Shown here in pieces: positions 6,375 through 13,536 of a DNA stretch of 13,606 nucleotides; within the stretch, counting starts at the first letter, position 1, and each line of letters starts with the position of its first letter. The translations under genes were made by a program, and so were the position numbers. The notes under the pieces were generated by a model. The model was not told the DNA's origin. It worked only from the letters and a program-made list of their open reading frames with translations, and did not search any database. Source of the stretch: Bacillota bacterium (lineage in GTDB: Bacteria > Bacillota > Clostridia > Lachnospirales > Cellulosilyticaceae); the NCBI GenBank assembly GCA_023412455.1, contig JAEYNQ010000082.1:1-13606 (forward strand), written 5' to 3'.

Positions 6375-7721
6375 ATGAAAAAACATGATGATTTATTTAA
6401 GAATTTCCTTACTTTATCCATTCCTATAGGTGTTCAAAGTCTTATTACAAGTCTAATTAATACTGTAGATACACTTATGATTGGACAGCTAGGGGATATT
6501 GAACTATCAGCAGTGGGTTTAGTGAATCAAATCTATTTTATTCTCCTATTAATGACAGTGGGAACCATCAGTGGAGCAACCATATTCATGGCACAGTTCT
6601 TTGGTAAAAAAGATGTGCTGGGAATGAAAAAGGCCGCTATGTTAGCTGCAATAGTGATATCAATAGCCAGTCTTGCATTTATGATAGGTGGAATAGTTTT
6701 CCCGCGATATATCCTGGGTATCTTTTCGAATGAACAGGAACTAATTGATATAGGAGAGAAGTACTTTAGAGTGGTTGCATGGAGTTACCTAGTAACAGGT
6801 ATATCACAGGTGATAGGGATGATTCTTAAAAATTTAGGTAAAGCAATGCTGCCGTTGGTAGTGACTACAGCCGCTATTATCATTAATATTTGCTTCAACT
6901 TTATATTCATTTTTGGATATTTTGGAGCACCAGCCATGGGTGTTGAAGGTGCAGCATGGGCTACTAATATAGCAAGGTATGTGGAAGTGCTCATATTACT
7001 CATCATGCTGTATGGCTATAACAGAGAGTATGCACCTAGCATTAAAAATATCAAATCTATCAATAAAGTATTTGTAGCCCAGTTTGCTAAGGTGGCATTA
7101 CCTGTAACTATAAGTGAAACCATTTGGAGCTTTGGTACATCGCTGTATAGTGTTGTTTATTATCATATGGGCTATGAATATGGTGCAGCTATTAATATTG
7201 CTAAGGTACTTGAGAATCTATTAACTTCCTTTTTCAAAGGTTCAGGACAAGCTGCCGCCATCATAATAGGAAGAGAATTAGGAGAGAACGATCAACAGAG
7301 AGCTATAGTTGATTCTAGAAGAATGGGACATTATAGCATTGGTTTAGGAATTTTAGCAGGCGTGATTATGTTGAGCTTTAAAAACACTTTCTTAAGCTTC
7401 TATCAAGTATCTCCTCTTGTAAAATCAGTAGCTAGCATGATGATTACTTATATTGCACTGATGATGCCATTTATAGGGTATCAGTGGTTACATATATCTA
7501 GCACATTACGTGCAGGAGGAGATACTAAAGCTTGTATGCTGATAGATAACGTAACAGTATGGTTAATAGCACTTCCTTATGCTTTTGTTACAGGCTATTT
7601 CCTTAACTTGCCTATACAGGTGGTTTACCTATGCTTGGTACTAGATACAATAGCTAAGTGTATACTTGTTTTCTTAAGGGTAAGGAGCAAGAAGTGGATT
7701 AAAGATGTGACGAGTATATAA
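6375..7721 (+). CDS. MATE family efflux transporter
   Basis: This 448-residue membrane protein has about twelve hydrophobic segments and the N-terminal MATE pattern LSIPIGVQSLITSLINTVDTLMIGQLG, seen here in part as NTVDTLMIGQLGD. Such proteins export organic cations, drugs or metabolites in exchange for H+ or Na+. The frame is open back to 6336, but the ATG at 6375 follows the ATPase stop by one base, has AAGGAAGTG just upstream and gives the normal family N-terminus. The gene splits an ABC importer, lying between its ATPase and its binding protein, which suggests a tie to this pathway, such as export of a by-product or overflow of the imported compound. Its substrate is unknown. Confidence 0.87.
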   Translation: MKKHDDLFKNFLTLSIPIGVQSLITSLINTVDTLMIGQLGDIELSAVGLVNQIYFILLLMTVGTISGATIFMAQFFGKKDVLGMKKAAMLAAIVISIASLAFMIGGIVFPRYILGIFSNEQELIDIGEKYFRVVAWSYLVTGISQVIGMILKNLGKAMLPLVVTTAAIIINICFNFIFIFGYFGAPAMGVEGAAWATNIARYVEVLILLIMLYGYNREYAPSIKNIKSINKVFVAQFAKVALPVTISETIWSFGTSLYSVVYYHMGYEYGAAINIAKVLENLLTSFFKGSGQAAAIIIGRELGENDQQRAIVDSRRMGHYSIGLGILAGVIMLSFKNTFLSFYQVSPLVKSVASMMITYIALMMPFIGYQWLHISSTLRAGGDTKACMLIDNVTVWLIALPYAFVTGYFLNLPIQVVYLCLVLDTIAKCILVFLRVRSKKWIKDVTSI

Positions 7722-7770
7722 ATACTACAACAGTATGAATATAAAATTATAGTTTTAGGAGGGAAACAGG

Positions 7771-8814
7771 ATGAAAAGTTTAACAAGAAAATTAATGAGT
7801 ATTTTAGTAACAGGGATATTTACACTATCAATGGTAGCATGTAGTAGTTCGAATGAGGGAGCTAAAACAACAACAACACCTACTTCAAGTGATACGACGC
7901 AAGAGCTAACGACAGTTAAAACGGCTTATTCACCTTTTATTGGTGGTATCGGTATTTATGTAATGAACGAGTTAGGCTTTGATAAAGAAAATGGTATTAA
8001 CCTTGAAATTGGCGCTTATGGTAACACATCAACGCTTATGAGTTTAATGACAGGGGATGTAGATATTGCTTTTACAACTATTCAAGGCTATATGACTTCT
8101 ATTAATGCATTGATAGAAGAAGGAACAAGTGTTGAGGCACTTCCAAAGATTGTTTATCTTCATAATGAATCAACAGGAGCAGACGGTATTGTATGTAAAC
8201 CAGAAATTAAGACTGTGGCAGATCTAAAAGGAAAAGAAGTATCAGCTCAGTACGGAAATGTTACCCATTACATGCTTGCTAAAGCTTTAGCAACAGCTGG
8301 CCTTACAATGGACGATGTAAAAATGACAGATATGGGACCTGGTAAAGGCGGGTCAGCATTTATTGCAGGACAACTGGATGCAGCCACAACATTTGACCCT
8401 TATCTTACACAAGCTGTGACAGAAACAGGAGCAAACTTACTCATTACTACTAAAGATCTAGAAAGATGTATTTATGATGTGTGCGTTGTATCAGCTAAAA
8501 CTGCAGAGGAAAAACCTGAATGGTTAACTAAGACACTTCTTGCAGTAGAAGAATCAACACAATACGTTAACAATAGTTTAAAAGATGCAGCAGAAAAAAC
8601 AGCCGCAACCTTTGAATCTACACCACAAGAAGTCGAAGAAATGTGTTCTACAGTATATCTTTATACCATGCAAGATAATATAGAAGGGATGGCAGAAGGA
8701 GGCTGGTTATACGATTCTTTAAAAGATATCCAAGACTTCTATGTATCTATCGGTGAGATGAGTGAGGATATTGACTTTTCACAATTAGTTGACTCAAGTT
8801 TCCTTAGTAAATAG
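7771..8814 (+). CDS. ABC transporter substrate-binding lipoprotein, NMT1/TauA/SsuA type
   Basis: This 347-residue secreted protein has a lipoprotein signal: basic MKSLTRK, a hydrophobic stretch and MVAC with Cys24 as the likely lipidation site, followed by a Ser/Thr-rich linker to about residue 50. The mature part has the periplasmic-binding fold of the NMT1/THI5-like family (GGIGIYVMNELGFDKENGI, MTGDVDIAFTT, TVADLKGKEV, GQLDAATTFDPY). Relatives bind sulfonates, nitrate, taurine or pyrimidine precursors. It would capture the substrate outside the cell for the permease and ATPase encoded at 4739-6373. A strong ribosome site (TTAGGAGGGA) in the 49-bp gap after the MATE gene suggests high expression. 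The stop is two bases before the next gene. Confidence 0.9.
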   Translation: MKSLTRKLMSILVTGIFTLSMVACSSSNEGAKTTTTPTSSDTTQELTTVKTAYSPFIGGIGIYVMNELGFDKENGINLEIGAYGNTSTLMSLMTGDVDIAFTTIQGYMTSINALIEEGTSVEALPKIVYLHNESTGADGIVCKPEIKTVADLKGKEVSAQYGNVTHYMLAKALATAGLTMDDVKMTDMGPGKGGSAFIAGQLDAATTFDPYLTQAVTETGANLLITTKDLERCIYDVCVVSAKTAEEKPEWLTKTLLAVEESTQYVNNSLKDAAEKTAATFESTPQEVEEMCSTVYLYTMQDNIEGMAEGGWLYDSLKDIQDFYVSIGEMSEDIDFSQLVDSSFLSK

Positions 8815-8816
8815 TT

Positions 8817-10172
8817 ATGAGTACATGGGATGAATTAAAAAAGGAGATAAGTGACATAGGTGAGATGCTCTGGCGTAATCCAGAGCTTCCCCTTATGGAA
8901 TATTATGCAAGCGATACACTTATAAAATGGTTACAGACAAAAGGTTTTAAAATAACAAGAAATTTAGGTGGTTACCCTACTGCTTTTAAAGCAGAATGGG
9001 GAAGTGGCTACCCTAATATAGGAATGATTGCTGAATATGATGCCTTGCCAGGACTATCTAATCACAATGGGGTGACTAGAAAAAGCTTAAAGCAAGAAGC
9101 CGGTCATGGATGTTTGCATAATCATATAGGTGCACTCAATACAGGTGTGGCTATTGCTATCAAGCAAGAACTTGAGAAACACAGGTTAAAAGGAACCATA
9201 ACGGTTATAGGCTGCCCAGCAGAAGAAATAGTAATGGGCAAGGTAGCATTGCTGCATAAAGGTGGATTTAAAGGGATCGACCTATTGCTAACGAGTCATG
9301 TGGATTATCAAAATGCAGTTTTAAGTAGACCCAGCCTAGCAGCACTGCAAAGTGAATTTGCTTTTAGTGGCGTAGCAAATCATACAGGTATATCAAGAAA
9401 ACAAAATGCTTTAGATAGTGCTGAACTCTTTATTCAAACCATAGAGAAAGTAAGGTATCATAGATTTCCTAATGTTTCTATTGAGCACGTGATAAGACAT
9501 GGGGGTCTAGCTCCGAATATTGCTACAGATTTTGCAAGTGTATGGATAAGTATGAGGTCAAATCAGTACAATGATATGATAAGTGCTTATGAAGAGATTA
9601 AAGCTATGGCTCAGCAATGTGCCTTTACATGTCAGGTTGACAACAAAGAGGGTTTTATAGCTTCAACACATGGCTATCTGCCTAATGATACTGTGGGAGA
9701 TATATTGTATAGTCACATGAAGCAGGTGGAAATTCCTCGTTATACTGAATCAGAATGTAGTGTACTTAAAGAATTAATTAAGAATGCTACAAACTTAGAA
9801 ACCTTTACCCTTGATGAAAACATAAAGTATCTAAAGGAAGGAATAGAAGCCTATAGTCAAGATGATGGGGAGGTAAGCTTTCATATACCTCTTGGACGTA
9901 TGAACTGGACCATGCCACAGGAGCTACCGCTACATAATTGGGCAACAACGGCATTTGCAGGAATGGAGATGTCTTATAAGGGCGCTTTTATGGTGGGCGA
10001 AGTGCTTATTAGTTCAGCAATAGAGATGTTTAAAAATCCGGACCTTGTGAAGCTAGCAAGAGAAGAATTAGAAAGTAGAGTGAAAAACAATCCCATTATG
10101 CCAGCAACATTTAATGATGGAGAGCTTTTAAGGAAAAATCCAGAAGCCTTTTGGAAAGGTGAATGGCTTTAA
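8817..10172 (+). CDS. M20 family amidohydrolase, AbgB-like (first copy, diverged)
   Basis: This 451-residue metal-dependent amidase resembles p-aminobenzoyl-glutamate hydrolase subunit B and related M20D enzymes that cut N-acyl or amide bonds in the cytoplasm. Likely metal ligands are Cys99 and His101 in GHGCLHN, the Glu pair 136-137 in PAEE, His161 and His373 (PLHNW). It departs from its family at the usually invariant HGCGH, here HGCLH, and at the usual (W/M)HP, here SHVDY, so substrate preference may be unusual. The ATG comes two bases after the stop of the binding-protein gene with no convincing Shine-Dalgarno, so translation probably depends on coupling. A start at the next ATG would remove part of the conserved N-terminal helix. 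It is paralogous to the gene at 12089. Confidence 0.85.
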   Translation: MSTWDELKKEISDIGEMLWRNPELPLMEYYASDTLIKWLQTKGFKITRNLGGYPTAFKAEWGSGYPNIGMIAEYDALPGLSNHNGVTRKSLKQEAGHGCLHNHIGALNTGVAIAIKQELEKHRLKGTITVIGCPAEEIVMGKVALLHKGGFKGIDLLLTSHVDYQNAVLSRPSLAALQSEFAFSGVANHTGISRKQNALDSAELFIQTIEKVRYHRFPNVSIEHVIRHGGLAPNIATDFASVWISMRSNQYNDMISAYEEIKAMAQQCAFTCQVDNKEGFIASTHGYLPNDTVGDILYSHMKQVEIPRYTESECSVLKELIKNATNLETFTLDENIKYLKEGIEAYSQDDGEVSFHIPLGRMNWTMPQELPLHNWATTAFAGMEMSYKGAFMVGEVLISSAIEMFKNPDLVKLAREELESRVKNNPIMPATFNDGELLRKNPEAFWKGEWL

Positions 10173-10196
10173 AGACTAAATAAAGGAGAGGATATT

Positions 10197-10766
10197 ATGA
10201 AAATACCAGAGAATAGCGCATTAATAGTGATAGATTTGCAAGATGGAGATAATGATGCCTGCGGTATTCCTATTATGGAAGGGAGTACTACTTATCAAAA
10301 TGCACCTAAGATTATTAAATTTTTTAGAGAGCATGATTTACCAGTAGTTCAGATTAGAGAAATTCATAGACCAGACCATAGTGATTTTGGTAGAGAGCTA
10401 GATGGGGTAGAAGGTGTACATTGCTTAGAAGGTACGCCATTTGCTGAATATAATCCACTCACTAAACCAGAAGGAAATGACTATACAATAGGTAAAAGGA
10501 GATACAGTGCTTTTTTAGGAACAGATTTAGATATTCTTCTTCGTTGCAAAAAAATTACTACCTTGTTTTTAATTGGTGGATTAACAGATGTTTGTGTAAG
10601 ATTCACTGCTGTTGATGCACATCAACATGACTATAAGTTTTATGTTGTGACTGACTGTGTGACAGGTTCTTCAAGGAAAGCTCATGACTATGCACTTTTA
10701 AATATGAAGTATTTACAGAGAGAATCTAATATCACCACACAAGATATTTTAGAAGCGGAGGTGTAG
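10197..10766 (+). CDS. Isochorismatase-fold cysteine hydrolase (first of three)
   Basis: This 189-residue protein belongs to the cysteine hydrolase family that includes nicotinamidase, N-carbamoylsarcosine amidase, ureidoacrylate amidase and biuret hydrolase. The catalytic triad is visible: Asp13 (VIDLQD), Lys100 (GKRRYSAF) and Cys133 (TDVCVRFT). It shares the block DFGRELDGVEGVHCLEGT (63-80) with the two paralogs that follow. Such enzymes cleave amide or carbamoyl C-N bonds via a cysteine acyl intermediate, which would suit production of allophanate for the amidase of this operon. A Gln at 174 is in a region comparable to the substrate Gln of biuret hydrolase, but the Phe near the catalytic Asp in that enzyme is absent and the protein is shorter, so biuret is only one candidate. 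AAAGGAGAGG is its ribosome site. Confidence 0.85.
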   Translation: MKIPENSALIVIDLQDGDNDACGIPIMEGSTTYQNAPKIIKFFREHDLPVVQIREIHRPDHSDFGRELDGVEGVHCLEGTPFAEYNPLTKPEGNDYTIGKRRYSAFLGTDLDILLRCKKITTLFLIGGLTDVCVRFTAVDAHQHDYKFYVVTDCVTGSSRKAHDYALLNMKYLQRESNITTQDILEAEV

Positions 10767-10769
10767 ACT

Positions 10770-11342
10770 ATGATAACAATACCTGAACATAGTGCTTTAG
10801 TACTGGTAGATGTACAAGATTCAAAGGTGCATGTACCCTTATATGATGGAGAGTACCAACAAAAAAGAAGAAAATTTTATCATGATAATGTTTTAAAGGT
10901 AACGGAGTATTTTAGGAAATTAGGTAATGTGCCTATTATTCATATCATAGAACTTCATAGAGATGACCTAGTGGATTTTGGTCGTGAATTAGATGGTTCA
11001 GAAGGTGTACATTGTTTAGAGAAGGATTCTATTTTCTGGGAGCCAACAGCACCAATTAAAGGAGAGTATACGATTCCAAAGAGAAGATACAGTGCTTTTT
11101 TTGGAACAGACCTTGAGATCTTACTAAGAGGACTTAAAGTTGAACATTTATTTATTTGTGGAGGTATGACAGATATTTGTGTTCATTACACCACAGTAGA
11201 TGCACATCAATATGGCTATCATGTTCATGTGTTTAAGGAGGCCTGTGGTACTCACAGCCCAGAAGAAGTGGCACAAGCAGCGCTCGATAATATCGAATAT
11301 TTTCAAACAGGGTCAATTATCTCAGTCAACGATCTAGATTAG
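10770..11342 (+). CDS. Isochorismatase-fold cysteine hydrolase (second of three)
   Basis: This 190-residue paralog of the preceding protein has the catalytic Asp14 (LVDVQDS), Lys104 (PKRRYSAF) and Cys137 (MTDICVHYT). The family block DFGRELDGSEGVHCLE is at 69-84, and the conserved Gln in EYFQT is at 179. An insert of a few residues around 28-40 separates it and the third copy from the first. It is about 79% identical by hand count (151 of 190 positions) to the next protein, so the two arose by tandem duplication. The ribosome site GGAGGTG lies in the last codons of the upstream gene, three bases separate the genes, and coupling is likely. Substrate is unknown; an amide or ureido bond is expected. 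Confidence 0.85.
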   Translation: MITIPEHSALVLVDVQDSKVHVPLYDGEYQQKRRKFYHDNVLKVTEYFRKLGNVPIIHIIELHRDDLVDFGRELDGSEGVHCLEKDSIFWEPTAPIKGEYTIPKRRYSAFFGTDLEILLRGLKVEHLFICGGMTDICVHYTTVDAHQYGYHVHVFKEACGTHSPEEVAQAALDNIEYFQTGSIISVNDLD

Positions 11343-11370
11343 ATAAAAATAGCTACTGTAGGAGGTAGAT

Positions 11371-11946
11371 ATGATAACAATACCAGAGCATAGTGCATTA
11401 CTATTAATTGATGTAGAAGAATCACAAGAATCCTTTTCAGAATATATAGGTGAAAAGCAAGAGAAGAGAGAAAAGTATTATCATGATCATATATTGAAGG
11501 TCACTAAGTATTTTAGAAAGCTAGGGAATGTGCCTATTATTCATGTTATTGAATTACATAGGAATGAAATGGTTGACTTTGGTAGAGAACTTGAAGGTGC
11601 TGAAGGTATTCATTGTTTAGAAAAAAATACATCTTTTTGGGAACCAACAGCCCCTATTGAAGGTGAATATGTCATTTCTAAAAGAAGGTATAGTGCTTTC
11701 TTTGGAACAGATTTAGAAATATTACTCAGAGGACTTAAAATAGAGCACCTTTTCATTGGGGGAGCATTAACAGATATTTGCGTTCATTACACCACAGTAG
11801 ATGCACATCAATATGGCTATCATGTTCATGTGTTTAAAGAAGCATGCGGTACCCATAGTCCTGAGGATGTGGCACAAGCAGCGCTTGATAATATTGAATA
11901 TTTTCAAACAGGGGCAATTATTTCAGTTAAGGATTTAGAAGAATGA
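11371..11946 (+). CDS. Isochorismatase-fold cysteine hydrolase (third of three, duplicate of second)
   Basis: This 191-residue protein is the tandem duplicate of the second hydrolase. The triad Asp14, Lys104 and Cys137 (LTDICVHYT) is kept, so it should be active. The near-invariant DxQ motif is changed to DVE (Gln16 to Glu), and the residues before the catalytic Cys differ (GGALTD instead of CGGMTD). Most changes lie in residues 11-40 and 65-90, the region expected to shape the substrate pocket, while the last 80 residues are almost the same. This pattern suggests a shift in substrate rather than decay. AGGAGG precedes the ATG. A long inverted repeat follows its stop. Confidence 0.84.
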   Translation: MITIPEHSALLLIDVEESQESFSEYIGEKQEKREKYYHDHILKVTKYFRKLGNVPIIHVIELHRNEMVDFGRELEGAEGIHCLEKNTSFWEPTAPIEGEYVISKRRYSAFFGTDLEILLRGLKIEHLFIGGALTDICVHYTTVDAHQYGYHVHVFKEACGTHSPEDVAQAALDNIEYFQTGAIISVKDLEE

Positions 11947-11950
11947 AAAG

Positions 11951-12052
11951 AAAAGGACTATCGCAAAACACATATTAAATACAAGATATAGAAGGAAAAT
12001 AAATGATATATCTTGAGGTAGTATATGGTTTGGTGATAGTCTTTTTATATTT
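11951..12052. repeat. Long imperfect inverted repeat ending in a T-rich tract
   Basis: The whole gap between the third cysteine hydrolase and the second M20 gene folds on itself. The outer arms at about 11951-11969 and 12028-12046 pair around GACTATC/GATAGTC with one bulge and one or two mismatches. CATAT (11971-11975) pairs with ATATG (12023-12027), and the inner arms CAAGATATA (11982-11990) and TATATCTTG (12007-12015) pair perfectly over 9 bp with a 16-nt loop. The right arm runs into CTTTTTATATTTT. It could be a terminator or attenuator that lowers expression of the last gene, a 3' stabiliser, or a remnant of a small mobile palindrome. Confidence 0.55.
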
Positions 12053-12088
12053 TCAGCAGAATTTTTACTTAGAGGGAGTGGTCAATAG

Positions 12089-13480
12089 ATGCATGAGATT
12101 GAAAAGATAATAGAGGACAAAAGAAGTGAGTTTGAAAGGATAAGCGATACAATCTGGGAGTATGCTGAAATTGGCTTTAACGAATACCATTCTTCAAAAC
12201 TGCTTAAAGAATATTTGGCATCTGAAGAGTTTCGGATTATAGACAACTGTGGCAACCTAGAAACAGCATTTATGGCAGAGTATGGAGAGGGAAAGCCGGT
12301 TATTGCATTTTTAGGAGAATACGATGCATTAGAGGGGCTATCACAAAAAGCAGAAGAATATGAAAAAGTCCCTGTAGAAGGTAAGACAACAGGACATGGG
12401 TGCGGACATAATTGCCTAGCTGGAGGAGCAGTAGCAGCGACTATAGGACTTAAAGAGTATGTCAAACATCATCATCTAAGATGTACAATTCGTTTTTATG
12501 GATGCCCAGCAGAAGAAAATGGTTCTGGAAAGAGTGTGATGGTGAGAAATGGTGCTTTTGATGGTGTGGATATTACTTTCACTTGGCATCCAGACGACCT
12601 CAATCTATCCGTAACCCATACCAGTCTAGCTAATGCTAAGTATTCCTTTGAGTTTTTTGGAAGGAGTGCACATGCTGCTTTAAATCCAGATAAAGGAAGA
12701 AGTGCTTTAGATGCAGTTGAGCTCATGAACATAGGGGCAAATTATCTAAGAGAGCATATGTCATCAGATGCTAGAGTGCACTATGCCGTTACCAATACAG
12801 GAGGATTAGAACCTAATGTAGTACAAGCCTATGCACAGGTAGTGTATCTCATAAGGGCCAATACAGAGAAGACTGTAAAAGAACTTACAAAACGTATTGA
12901 TAAAATAGCTCAAGGGGCAGCTCTCATGACAGAAACTAAAATGGAGAAAAAATATATCAAGTCTTGTGCTAATCTTATTCCTAATGCAACCTTACAGCAG
13001 CTTCTATATCGAAAGATGAAGGAAGTAGAGTCTCCTAAGTATACAAAGGAAGAACTTCAGCAAGCTACTAAATGGCAAGCTACCTTTGAAGAGAAGGATG
13101 ACTATCTAGATACTATTGCCAATAAATACTCAGGAGATGAAAAGAAAGACATATTGCATTATCGAGAAGAGCAATTGAAGACGCTTATTTTGCCCTATAG
13201 AGAAGACAATGAGCCAAGTCTAGCTTCAACAGATGTAGGAGATGTAAGCCGCATATGTCCTGTTGGCCAGATAGGTGCAGTAACTTGGGTGGCTAATACA
13301 CCTCTTCATTCATGGCAAGCAGTGGCACAAGGTCAGTCTACTATAGCTCATAAGGGCCTTATATATGCTGGAAAGGTCCTTGCGATAGCAGCCTTAGAAG
13401 TCATTACTAACCCTAGAATCCGCCAAGAGACTCTAGATGAATGGGAAAGATGGAAGTATTTATTTATAAATGAAGCATGA
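12089..13480 (+). CDS. M20 family amidohydrolase, AbgB-like (second copy, canonical)
   Basis: This 463-residue metal-dependent hydrolase matches the AbgB/M20D group closely. Likely metal ligands are Cys105 and His107 in GHGCGHN, the Glu pair 142-143 in PAEEN, His167 in TWHPDD and His407 in TPLHSW. The dimerisation-domain motif GRSAHAA is at 191-197, and STDVGDVS is at 380-387. These enzymes cleave amide bonds such as that of p-aminobenzoyl-glutamate; the true substrate here is unknown. It has an AGAGGGAG ribosome site and its own spacing after the inverted repeat, so it may be expressed at a different level from the genes before it. Compared with its paralog at 8817 it keeps all the family motifs, so the pair may form a heteromer (as AbgA/AbgB do) or act on successive intermediates. 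Confidence 0.87.
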   Translation: MHEIEKIIEDKRSEFERISDTIWEYAEIGFNEYHSSKLLKEYLASEEFRIIDNCGNLETAFMAEYGEGKPVIAFLGEYDALEGLSQKAEEYEKVPVEGKTTGHGCGHNCLAGGAVAATIGLKEYVKHHHLRCTIRFYGCPAEENGSGKSVMVRNGAFDGVDITFTWHPDDLNLSVTHTSLANAKYSFEFFGRSAHAALNPDKGRSALDAVELMNIGANYLREHMSSDARVHYAVTNTGGLEPNVVQAYAQVVYLIRANTEKTVKELTKRIDKIAQGAALMTETKMEKKYIKSCANLIPNATLQQLLYRKMKEVESPKYTKEELQQATKWQATFEEKDDYLDTIANKYSGDEKKDILHYREEQLKTLILPYREDNEPSLASTDVGDVSRICPVGQIGAVTWVANTPLHSWQAVAQGQSTIAHKGLIYAGKVLAIAALEVITNPRIRQETLDEWERWKYLFINEA

Positions 13481-13492
13481 AGCTATAAATAC

Positions 13493-13536
13493 AAGGTGAT
13501 TTTGGGATTGATAAAATTCTAGAATCACCTTTTTTA
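13493..13536 (+). terminator. Intrinsic terminator at the end of the operon
   Basis: AAGGTGATT (13493-13501) pairs perfectly with AATCACCTT (13523-13531) across a 21-nt loop that can form a small inner stem, and a run of T continues to 13535. It lies 12 bp after the stop of the last M20 gene and closes the cluster. The remaining bases to 13606 show no gene start or other feature. Confidence 0.8.

Larger units (their letters stand above)
10770..11946 (+). repeat. Tandem gene duplication with a 56-bp identical block
   Basis: The genes at 10770-11342 and 11371-11946 are direct repeats of one another. The block 11181-11236 is base-for-base identical to 11782-11837 (56 bp), whereas the 5' thirds differ at many positions. 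The identical block codes for the residues right after the catalytic Cys. Either strong constraint plus recent origin or gene conversion could explain it. Confidence 0.8.

Noticed and set aside
7722..7736. Inverted repeat ATACT-ACAAC-AGTAT before the binding-protein gene as an operator
   Set aside because: The arms are only 5 bp in AT-rich DNA and there is no convincing promoter beside them.
10197..11946. Naming the three cysteine hydrolases as biuret hydrolase (BiuH) or triuret hydrolase
   Set aside because: They are about 40 residues shorter than BiuH as I recall it, lack the Phe near the catalytic Asp and carry a different central block; only the catalytic triad and a possible Gln are shared.
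12003..12110. A 35-codon hydrophobic reading frame starting at the ATG at 12003, preceded by GAAGGA and overlapping the start of the last gene
   Set aside because: It lies in the inverted repeat, has no recognisable similarity and no supporting codon signal; it could be a coupling peptide, but the evidence is too weak to call a gene.
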